A stretch of DNA of 6,897 bases from an uncultured Collinsella sp. (GTDB lineage: Bacteria > Actinomycetota > Coriobacteriia > Coriobacteriales > Coriobacteriaceae). Made by a program: the position numbers and the translations under genes. Of the stretch, positions 1 through 5,189 are shown piece by piece; within the stretch, counting starts at the first letter, position 1; each line of letters starts with the position of its first letter. Below the pieces are notes generated by a model that saw nothing but the letters and a program-made list of their open reading frames with translations, was not told where the DNA came from and did no database searches. Location of the stretch: positions 1 to 6,897 of the forward strand of contig CABSNA010000074.1 of assembly GCA_902478865.1 (NCBI GenBank), given 5' to 3'.

Positions 1-102
1 AACATCGATGGGGGCTTGGTCGTTAGTCGCGGCAGGCGCGTCGAAGGAGCTGGTGCCGACAAAGGCGTCGACGCGCTCGTTTAGGTCGTTGAGGGTGTCC
101 AT
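1..102 (-). CDS. unidentified protein, N-terminal fragment (runs off the window)
   Basis: An open minus-strand frame starts at an ATG at 102-100 and runs off the left edge, giving 34 visible residues. It begins MDTLNDLNERVDAFVG, and the following residues are rich in Ala, Thr and Asp. The opening looks like an amphipathic helix, then a low-complexity, probably flexible stretch. No signal peptide, membrane segment or catalytic motif is visible, and I do not recognise the family. The start is uncertain: there is no clear Shine-Dalgarno before this ATG, and the frame stays open further upstream with an in-frame GTG 36 bases before the ATG. The gene diverges from the 56-residue membrane protein at 294. 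High-GC codon use resembles the rest of the window, which supports coding, but a short N-terminal fragment cannot support a function. Confidence 0.45.
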   Translation of the reverse strand, partial: MDTLNDLNERVDAFVGTSSFDAPAATNDQAPIDV

Positions 103-252
103 GGAGACTCGATTCTGTGTGACGACGGCCGGCACGATGCAGCCGGAATTGCGAATGCTAAATCGTTTGACGAGTTGATTTTTCCCCGCCGCGCCATCCG
201 TTAGACCGAAGGGCAGGCGAACGTGAAGGAGCTGTGGTGGCGGGGATCGAGG

Positions 253-261
253 TGCTATCTT
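253..261 (+). promoter_or_regulatory. extended -10 promoter element for the 56-aa membrane protein
   Basis: The sequence TGCTATCTT reads as an extended -10 (TGn followed by TATCTT), 32 bases before the start codon at 294. No good -35 hexamer is visible at the usual spacing, which is compatible with extended -10 promoters. The same TGC-Y-A shape recurs before queH (4509) and queA (5145), supporting a shared promoter style. The rest of the 103-293 intergenic region shows nothing else I can name. Confidence 0.45.
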
Positions 262-279
262 GAAAGTCCCGTTTAAAAG

Positions 280-287
280 AGAGGTGA
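280..287 (+). promoter_or_regulatory. ribosome binding site fixing the start at 294
   Basis: AGAGGTGA lies six bases before the ATG at 294. It decides in favour of this ATG over the in-frame ATG at 309 (Met6). Confidence 0.6.
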
Positions 288-293
288 CGCGGT

Positions 294-464
294 ATGGAAT
301 TGACAGCAATGTTGGGCTCGATTGGCCTGTGTGTGGGCGCAATCGTTGCCGCCGCGGTCATCTACTTTGTGGTCACGGCCATTAAGGGCAAAAGGGTCGA
401 ACGCAAGGAGCGCGCGATGCTTAAACAGCATCGCGACCAGCAGGGCAAACGCGCACAGAGATAG
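294..464 (+). CDS. 56-residue single-pass membrane microprotein
   Basis: The frame from ATG 294 to TAG 462-464 gives 56 residues in three visible parts: a short N-terminus (MELTAMLGS), one hydrophobic helix at about residues 7-30 rich in Val, Ala, Ile and Gly, and a strongly basic, Gln-rich tail (about 31-56, beginning KGKRVERKER). The positive-inside rule places the tail in the cytoplasm and the short N-terminus outside. It has its own extended -10 and a well-spaced ribosome binding site, which favours a real gene despite its size. There is no signal-peptide cleavage motif and no catalytic residue, so a structural or regulatory membrane role is possible but unproven. I do not recognise the family. 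It converges on the m5C methyltransferase gene, with only 24 bases between the two stop codons. Confidence 0.6.
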   Translation: MELTAMLGSIGLCVGAIVAAAVIYFVVTAIKGKRVERKERAMLKQHRDQQGKRAQR

Positions 465-488
465 CTTGTTGAGTTTTGGATCCGTGCG

Positions 489-1592
489 CTAGCTGCGTTT
501 TCGGATCAGGGCAATGTAGAAGCCCTCAAAGTCGCGGCTAGGCGGAATGGTCAGCGTGCCGGGCATACCGTTGGCGACGGACGAGACGTGGCTGGCGGCG
601 ATGGCCTCGGTGAGGGCGTTGCACTCGATGCGTGGCTCTTCGCCAACTTCCTGAGCACGGCGCGTTTCACTTTCGCTCGGCGTGCCGTCGAGGGGGATAA
701 GCTCGCAATCCATGTGCTTGTCGAGGGCCTCTTGCAGGGCGTCCTCGTTTTCCTGCGGCAAGATCGAACAAGTCGAATAGACGAGCGTGCCGCCCGGTTT
801 AAGGGCTCCCATGGCGCGGTCCAGAAGTGCTCGCTGCGAGCGGGCACACTTGCTCAGCAGCTGCTCGGTCAGGCCGCGCAGGCTTTTCTCGTTGCCGCTG
901 ATGACGGTGCCCGTGCCGGTGCAGGGGGCGTCGAGCAGGATGCGGTCAAAGCGGAAGAACTCGTCGAGCTCGCGTGCGTCGATGCGCATGACGGGCACGT
1001 TTTTTGCGCCTTGGCGGTGGAGGTTGGCTTCGAGCTTCTCGGCGCGGGGAATGCTCATCTCGCAGGCGGTAAGGTGCGCCTGCCCCTGCGTGAGGGCGGC
1101 GATCTGCGTCGTCTTGCCGCCAGGGGCTGCGCACATGTCCAGGATGTCCTCGCCTGCCTGTGCGCCCAGGACCAGCGGCGGCATCATGGACGACAGGCTC
1201 TGCAGGTAGATCTTGCCGTCGCGGTAGATGCCGAGATCCCACAGATCGGAAACCTGGGCCTCGGGCAGGATGAAGGCGTCTGGGTACCAGGTGACGGGGT
1301 TGTGGGCGATGCCGGCGGCATCGAGCGCCGCAGCGATGTCCTCGGCGGTTGCCTTGAGCGTGTTGGCGCGCAGCGTGACCGGGCGTGTGGCCGCGGCGCC
1401 GAAGCCCTCGATCATGAGCTCGGCATCGGCGGGCGCATAGGCGCCGGCGACCGTGTCGACCATAAAGCGCGGCAGGTCGGCGGCGCAAGGAAGGGCGGCA
1501 AGCTGGTCGGAAAGCTCGGTGGCGGCAAACTGCCTGAGCTTGAGCTCGGCCTTGACCTGCTTTTTCTGCTTACGACGACGCGGCTTGGACAT
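489..1592 (-). CDS. NOL1/NOP2/Sun-family RNA m5C methyltransferase (RsmB/RsmF-like)
   Basis: The 367-residue protein is an S-adenosylmethionine-dependent RNA cytosine-C5 methyltransferase, probably cytoplasmic. The N-terminus (1-20) is very basic (KPRRRKQKK) and likely binds RNA. The Rossmann methyltransferase core shows SAM-binding motif I at 152-160 (DMCAAPGGK), the motif IV Pro-Cys at 221-224 (DAPC) and the motif VI Thr-Cys at 273-275 (STC). In this family C275 is the nucleophile that attacks C6 of cytosine and C224 helps release the product. Both cysteines are present, so the enzyme should be active. It lacks the NusB-like N-terminal domain of true RsmB and a clear C-terminal PUA-like extension, so substrate (16S, 23S or tRNA) cannot be assigned; its size is closer to short RsmF/NOP2-like proteins. 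A ribosome binding site (GGAAGGAAA) lies about six bases before the ATG. It follows the MetRS-like gene by 36 bases on the same strand, so co-transcription is likely. Confidence 0.88.
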   Translation of the reverse strand: MSKPRRRKQKKQVKAELKLRQFAATELSDQLAALPCAADLPRFMVDTVAGAYAPADAELMIEGFGAAATRPVTLRANTLKATAEDIAAALDAAGIAHNPVTWYPDAFILPEAQVSDLWDLGIYRDGKIYLQSLSSMMPPLVLGAQAGEDILDMCAAPGGKTTQIAALTQGQAHLTACEMSIPRAEKLEANLHRQGAKNVPVMRIDARELDEFFRFDRILLDAPCTGTGTVISGNEKSLRGLTEQLLSKCARSQRALLDRAMGALKPGGTLVYSTCSILPQENEDALQEALDKHMDCELIPLDGTPSESETRRAQEVGEEPRIECNALTEAIAASHVSSVANGMPGTLTIPPSRDFEGFYIALIRKRS

Positions 1593-1628
1593 CCGTCTTT
1601 CCTTCCCATTCCATTACATGTCGAGTGT

Positions 1629-3779
1629 TTAGTACTGGCTCTCGTGCTTGCTAAAGAAGTCGAAGCGCGGGGGCAGCGGCTTTACGCGGTGCTCGCCGGG
1701 CTTCTCGCCCAAGCTCTCCACAAACTCATCCGTGGAGGCAAAGATGTTATCCCAGCTAAAGAAGGCGACCGGGTCGATGTCGAAGTACTCGCAGATGAGC
1801 TCGCAGCCGGCAGGGACGATGCCGTGCATGAGCACGGTCGCCACGCGCAGCTCGGTAAAGGCGTCGACGAGCGCCTGCGTCATTGCGGCGTTTGCCTCGT
1901 TACCCTCGAGCTTGTTGGCGGCCTTGGAAGCGTCGCTCCAGCGCTTGTTGGCGGCGCGCAGGTAGTCGTCGCACACGGCAAGCGCGCGGTGCGTCTCGAA
2001 CTTGTACATGGCCTGCTCAAAGGCGAGGGCTGCCTGCTGGGCGGCTTCGACCACGGTGTCAGAAGCGGCACCGGCGGGGATGCAGCCGTTGCGGTAGGGG
2101 CTCTCGTCGCCTTCCTTGACGGCGACGCCGTAGAAGCAGCTGCGGGCCAGACGGTTGAACACGCCGGTCAAAAGGGCGCTCTCCTTAAGGGCCGGGTCGA
2201 TAACGCGCTTGTCGTCGCAGGCGCGTACCTCGTTGCCGTCCTTGTCCTTGCCGGTCACACGCGTGTCGTATGCCTTGGGGCTAAAGCTCACCGGCTTTTC
2301 GGATAGGCCGAGCGACAGCCAGTGCGCGCGCATCTGCTCGCAGGTGTAGTGGTTGAGCAGGTCGTCTGCCGGCGGGGGAGGCGTCTGCGAGGACGAGCTG
2401 GCCTTTTTGCCCATGTAGAGCAGGTGGTAGCAGGCGCTGACGGTGCTCTGCGTGAGGTCCCAGCCCAGGGCCTCCCACATGGCGGTCTGCGCGATGCAGT
2501 AGAAATAGATGTTGTCCTGACCGATGAACTGGTAAATCTGAGCGTCGTCAGAGCACCACCAGTCGCGCCAGTCGAGCGAGCTGTGCTGGTAGGTGGGTGC
2601 GGGCACCTGCGTGGAGTCGGCGGCGGGCTCGCCCATGAGGGCGGCATCCTGGGCGGCGACGCCCTCGGTCACGCCGGCGGCCTTGGCATCGCGCGCGAGC
2701 ACGGTACGCGTATAGCTGATGGGCGCCCACAGGCTCTCGGGCCAGCACCAGCAGGTGACGTCGGAGACGCCATCGACCTCGGGCACCGGAACGCCCCAGT
2801 CGATGTTGCCGGTGATGCGGAAGGGCACGAGTGCCTTGCCGCTGCGGAAGCGCACGCCACCGTTGGCGAGCACCGCGTGGGCGTCGTCGCGCTCCTTCCA
2901 GCTGGGGAAGGTGACGGTAAAGCTGCTCTTGTTGCCCTCGGGCTCCAGCACGGTGTGCTCGGGGAGCTGGTCCTCGACGGCATCGAAGGCCTCGCGGAAC
3001 TTGTTCTGGATGTAGAGCTGAGCCGGCAGCAGCCACTCCTCCATGGTCTTGGAGACCACGGAGCGAACCTGCGGGTTCTGGGCGAGCTTGGCGGTGTAGG
3101 TCTTCATAAAGTCGAGGTAGGCCGGCAGGTCAAAGTAGAGGTTGTCGACCGGGCGCAGCTCGGGCACCTCGCCGGTGAGCTGGCTCTTGGGCGCGATGAG
3201 CTCCTCGGGCTCAAACTGGTGGCCCAGATCGCACTCGTCGGCGTACGCCTTCTCGGACTTGCAGCCCTGGATGGGGCAGCGGCCGATGACCTGGCGGCCG
3301 TTGAGGAACGTGCCGGCCTTGGCATCGTAGAACTGCAGCGTGGAGCGCTTGGAGATGGTGCCCTGCTCGTGCAGACGCTCGATAATCTCGGTGGTCACCT
3401 CGTTGTGAATCTGCGCAGCCGGCTCAAGGCCCGAGCCGCCGTAGATGTCACAGCTGATGTTGTAGTTGTTGAGGGTCGCGGCCTGGCGGGAGTGATTGGA
3501 CTCGACATACTCGCCGATGGACTTGTCGTAGCCCTCGTTCTCCTTGAGCTTGCGGTAGCTCTCCATGATGGGCGAACCGTAGCAGTCGGTGCCCGAGGTG
3601 AAGATGACGTTTTCGCGGCCCAGGCGGTCGCGCAGGAAGCGGGCGAAGAAGTCGGCCGGGACAAAGACGCCGCCGACGTGGCCAAAGTGCAGACCCTTGT
3701 TGCCGTAGGGCTCGCCGGCGGTAACGATGGCGCGGCGCGGCCAGCTGGGACGGTCGTTCATGGAGTATTTGGATGCCAT
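1629..3779 (-). CDS. methionyl-tRNA synthetase-family protein with altered active-site motifs
   Basis: The 716-residue class I synthetase fold is co-linear with bacterial MetRS. It has a HIGH motif as HFGH (31-34) after PYGN (24-27), a GTDCYG segment (63-68), a Zn-knuckle-like insertion with C168, C173, C183 and H187, WGVPVP (328-333), WAPISY (351-356), QFIGQDN (417-423), an ATP loop reading KASSS (459-463) where KMSKS is expected, then a helical anticodon-binding domain (about 490-690). There is no C-terminal Trbp111-type domain. Judged against E. coli MetRS from memory, the methionine-pocket positions L13, H301 and W305 become E23, Y427 and Q431, and anticodon-reading W461 seems lost. A canonical MetRS role is therefore doubtful; it may be a diverged paralogue. 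I chose the ATG at 3779 because GAAGGAG sits four bases upstream. The frame stays open to 3863, but that start lies at the predicted -10. It is first gene of a likely two-gene operon with the m5C methyltransferase, and diverges from the zincin gene. Stop is TAA. Confidence 0.82.
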   Translation of the reverse strand: MASKYSMNDRPSWPRRAIVTAGEPYGNKGLHFGHVGGVFVPADFFARFLRDRLGRENVIFTSGTDCYGSPIMESYRKLKENEGYDKSIGEYVESNHSRQAATLNNYNISCDIYGGSGLEPAAQIHNEVTTEIIERLHEQGTISKRSTLQFYDAKAGTFLNGRQVIGRCPIQGCKSEKAYADECDLGHQFEPEELIAPKSQLTGEVPELRPVDNLYFDLPAYLDFMKTYTAKLAQNPQVRSVVSKTMEEWLLPAQLYIQNKFREAFDAVEDQLPEHTVLEPEGNKSSFTVTFPSWKERDDAHAVLANGGVRFRSGKALVPFRITGNIDWGVPVPEVDGVSDVTCWCWPESLWAPISYTRTVLARDAKAAGVTEGVAAQDAALMGEPAADSTQVPAPTYQHSSLDWRDWWCSDDAQIYQFIGQDNIYFYCIAQTAMWEALGWDLTQSTVSACYHLLYMGKKASSSSQTPPPPADDLLNHYTCEQMRAHWLSLGLSEKPVSFSPKAYDTRVTGKDKDGNEVRACDDKRVIDPALKESALLTGVFNRLARSCFYGVAVKEGDESPYRNGCIPAGAASDTVVEAAQQAALAFEQAMYKFETHRALAVCDDYLRAANKRWSDASKAANKLEGNEANAAMTQALVDAFTELRVATVLMHGIVPAGCELICEYFDIDPVAFFSWDNIFASTDEFVESLGEKPGEHRVKPLPPRFDFFSKHESQY

Positions 3780-3783
3780 GGGA

Positions 3784-3790
3784 CTCCTTC
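3784..3790 (-). promoter_or_regulatory. strong ribosome binding site of the MetRS-like gene
   Basis: On the minus strand GAAGGAG stands four bases before the ATG at 3779. It is the best Shine-Dalgarno in the window and places the true start 28 codons inside the longest open frame. Confidence 0.75.
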
Positions 3791-3861
3791 GCATATAGGT
3801 AAGAGCGCGGCCGGGCACGGGGTTCGGCGGCGCGGTGGTCAATTCGTGCATATCGTTCAAC

Positions 3862-3870
3862 ATTATCGCA
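3862..3870 (-). promoter_or_regulatory. extended -10 promoter of the MetRS-like/m5C methyltransferase operon
   Basis: On the minus strand the sequence reads TGCGATAAT, an extended -10 with five of six consensus bases in the hexamer (GATAAT). Transcription would start near 3855, leaving a leader of about 75 bases. That is too short for a T-box, and no T-box motif is visible. There is no recognisable -35 at 17-bp spacing. Confidence 0.5.
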
Positions 3871-3898
3871 CATGCGGGCGGGTGCGTGGCAGGGGCGC

Positions 3899-3904
3899 TA
3901 TCCT
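3899..3904 (+). promoter_or_regulatory. -10 element for the membrane zincin gene (probable leaderless start)
   Basis: TATCCT ends eight bases before the ATG at 3913, so the expected transcription start falls on or within a base or two of the start codon. No Shine-Dalgarno is present, which fits a leaderless mRNA. The -35 position (about 3876-3881) is GC-rich and unlike consensus. Confidence 0.45.
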
Positions 3905-3912
3905 AAGATGCT

Positions 3913-4482
3913 ATGAATGAGATTTCCAACATACATGCGTTTGAGGACGAGGATTTTCTACACGCTTGCTTCGTGTGGGGGATGGCCGTGATCGCGGTGT
4001 TTGCCGTGTGCCTGGTGCCGGTGTTTATGCTGTTGGGCGGGCCTGCGGACTTGGACGCGGCTGAGGCGGGCGGCTGGATGGCTGTCGTGGGCTGGATAGT
4101 CGGCTTGGCTGCGGTCTCAATGGCATCGTTTGCCGTGCACGAGCTGGTGCATGCGGTGTTTTTTAAGCTGCTGGCGCCTGCGGGCGCGCAGGTGACCTTT
4201 GGGGCGAATCGCGAGACGGCGATGATCTATGCCTGCGCCGAGGGCGTTGTGTATTCGCGCCGGCGGTACATGGCGGTTTGCCTGGCGCCGACGGTTGTTG
4301 TGACGACAGCATTTGCCCTGGGGTTTGCGTTCTCGGACTATCCGCTGCTGTGCTACCTGGCGGCTGGTTTGCACTTGTCGGGCTGTGTGGGTGATTGGTA
4401 TTACGTGCGGACCATTCTGCGCGACCGCCGTATCGTCGCCTGCGAGGATACGTCCTTTGGCGTACGCTTTTTCGCAAAGTAG
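3913..4482 (+). CDS. integral-membrane HExxH putative zinc metalloprotease (DUF3267-like)
   Basis: The 189-residue protein has about four hydrophobic segments (roughly 20-43, 56-80, 119-141 and 143-160). At the end of the second is HELVH (76-80), the HExxH signature in which two His bind zinc and Glu activates water. A likely third ligand is D161 in the GCVGDWYY segment (157-164) after the last membrane helix. This arrangement resembles the DUF3267 family of putative membrane zincins, which have no well-established substrate. The basic RRRY at 116-119 marks a cytoplasmic loop. There is no signal peptide; the first 19 residues are acidic and polar. No Shine-Dalgarno precedes the ATG, and a -10 lies only eight bases upstream, pointing to a leaderless transcript. 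The gene diverges from the MetRS-like operon and lies 67 bases before queH on the same strand. The match to DUF3267 is from motif memory; site-2-protease-like function is possible but unproven. Confidence 0.7.
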   Translation: MNEISNIHAFEDEDFLHACFVWGMAVIAVFAVCLVPVFMLLGGPADLDAAEAGGWMAVVGWIVGLAAVSMASFAVHELVHAVFFKLLAPAGAQVTFGANRETAMIYACAEGVVYSRRRYMAVCLAPTVVVTTAFALGFAFSDYPLLCYLAAGLHLSGCVGDWYYVRTILRDRRIVACEDTSFGVRFFAK

Positions 4483-4498
4483 TCTTTTTGGGACGGGG
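4479..4498 (+). repeat. stop-codon-linked GTAG...TGGGACGGGG motif, copy 1
   Basis: GTAG here includes the amber stop of the zincin gene (4480-4482), and TTTTTGGGACGGGG follows at 4485-4498. The same layout (AAGTAGT, a few bases, then TTTGGGACG or TTGGGGACG) follows queH and the truncated minus-strand gene at 6740. The motif resembles the conserved loop of the REP-like hairpins near 6582 and 6695 and may be a decayed unit. Confidence 0.4.
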
Positions 4499-4508
4499 CT
4501 ATTTTAGC

Positions 4509-4517
4509 TGCCATGAT
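4509..4517 (+). promoter_or_regulatory. possible extended -10 promoter of queH
   Basis: TGCCATGAT resembles the extended -10 sequences at 253 and 5145. TTGGGA at 4488-4493 would be a weak -35 with 18-bp spacing. It lies 32 bases before the chosen queH start. An alternative -10, TATTTT, is at 4500-4505. Confidence 0.3.
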
Positions 4518-4523
4518 GTCGGG

Positions 4524-4543
4524 GTGAGTTTTCTGGGACGGGG
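4524..4543 (+). repeat. TGGGACGGGG motif, copy 2, serving as the queH Shine-Dalgarno region
   Basis: A second TTTT(C)TGGGACGGGG lies 45 bases after copy 1. Its final GGGG ends six bases before the ATG at 4550, so the repeat appears to supply the purine-rich ribosome binding site of queH. It directly abuts the ATG at 4544, which argues against that earlier start. Confidence 0.4.
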
Positions 4544-4549
4544 ATGTCG

Positions 4550-5125
4550 ATGAAGTCGTTGTTGCTGCATGCGTGCTGTGCACCATGCTCGCTTGAGCCG
4601 GTTCGCCTGCTGCGCGAGGAGGGGTTTGAGCCCACGATTTGCTGGACCAATCCCAATATTCAACCGCGCGATGAATGGCGGCGGCGTCTGGACGAGCTGC
4701 GCCGGTGGTGTGCCGATGGCGACATCGAGCTCATCGAGGCGGGGGAGGACCGCGAGCGCTGGGAGGCCGGCGTGGCCCCGCTGGGTGCCGATCGGCCCCG
4801 TCGCTGTCGCTCGTGCTATGCCTTGCGCTTGGCCGAGGCATGCCGCGTTGCCCAGGAGCGCAGGTTTGAATATGTGGGTACGACGCTCGCCGTCTCGCCG
4901 TATCAGCTGTTCGACACCTGCAATGACGTGCTTGAGCGTTTGGCGGCCGCCCATGGGCTCACCCCGGTGATTCGCGATTTTCGCCCGTATTATCCCGAGG
5001 CTACGCGCCGTTCGCGCGAACTGGGCATGTATCGACAGAACTACTGCGGCTGCCGCTTTTCTGCTGTCGAGGCGGCCATGGACCGCGCCCGCATCCGCGA
5101 CGAGCGCAAAGCCGCCAAAAAGTAG
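4550..5125 (+). CDS. queH: epoxyqueuosine reductase QueH
   Basis: QueH catalyses the last step of queuosine synthesis, reducing epoxyqueuosine to queuosine in the wobble position of tRNAs with GUN anticodons. It is the unrelated replacement for cobalamin-dependent QueG. The 191-residue protein starts MKSLLLHACCAPC, the standard family opening, with C9, C10 and C13. It then shows NPNIQPRDEWRRRLDEL (35-51), RCRSCYALR (C86 and C89), TTLAVSPYQ (111-119), RDFRPYY (142-148) and YRQNYCGC (C166 and C168). These Cys pairs are the family's conserved cysteines, used for the [4Fe-4S] cluster, the adjacent metal and redox chemistry, so it should be functional. An in-frame ATG at 4544 would add two residues, but the GGGACGGGG ribosome binding site suits 4550. 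queA follows after 64 bases on the same strand. The basic C-terminus (DERKAAKK) ends at an amber stop. Confidence 0.93.
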   Translation: MKSLLLHACCAPCSLEPVRLLREEGFEPTICWTNPNIQPRDEWRRRLDELRRWCADGDIELIEAGEDRERWEAGVAPLGADRPRRCRSCYALRLAEACRVAQERRFEYVGTTLAVSPYQLFDTCNDVLERLAAAHGLTPVIRDFRPYYPEATRRSRELGMYRQNYCGCRFSAVEAAMDRARIRDERKAAKK

Positions 5126-5138
5126 TTCGTTTGGGACG
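5122..5138 (+). repeat. stop-codon-linked GTAG...TTTGGGACG motif after queH
   Basis: GTAG (with the queH amber stop at 5123-5125) is followed by TTCGTTTGGGACG, the same layout as after the zincin gene and the gene at 6740. AGTAG at 5121-5125 could pair with CTGCT at 5144-5148 (five pairs including one G-U), a weak hairpin that would overlap the queA promoter. Confidence 0.35.
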
Positions 5139-5144
5139 TCAGCC

Positions 5145-5153
5145 TGCTAGGAT
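5145..5153 (+). promoter_or_regulatory. extended -10 promoter within the queH-queA gap
   Basis: TGCTAGGAT is an extended -10 (TGn plus TAGGAT) 37 bases before the queA start, with no good -35. It suggests queA can be transcribed on its own in addition to read-through from queH. Confidence 0.45.
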
Positions 5154-5175
5154 GTAGAGCGGACTTTAGCTATAT

Positions 5176-5181
5176 AAGGAG
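5176..5181 (+). promoter_or_regulatory. ribosome binding site choosing a GTG start for queA
   Basis: AAGGAG stands eight bases before GTG 5190 and fourteen before the in-frame ATG at 5196, so the GTG is the better-supported start. Confidence 0.7.
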
Positions 5182-5189
5182 TATCCGAC

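Noticed and set aside
479..507. Bidirectional terminator between the 56-residue gene and the methyltransferase gene
   Set aside because: GATCCG and CGGATC form only a six-pair stem with a 17-base loop, partly inside the methyltransferase coding sequence, and no T-run follows on either strand.
3780..3863. Extended N-terminus of the MetRS-like protein starting at 3863
   Set aside because: The strong ribosome binding site at 3784-3790 selects the ATG at 3779, and the earlier ATG overlaps the predicted -10 hexamer.
588..3920. Two very long plus-strand open frames (572 and 532 codons) opposite the methyltransferase and MetRS-like genes
   Set aside because: They lie antisense to well-supported genes with clear motifs. 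Their translations are low-complexity, rich in Val, Gly, Leu and Ala, with no recognisable domain. This is the usual antisense openness of GC-rich coding DNA.
4483..5189. preQ1 riboswitch before queH or queA
   Set aside because: The 67- and 64-base gaps show no convincing preQ1 aptamer hairpin and tail; they are explained by promoter-like and repeat motifs. A covariance-model search would settle it.
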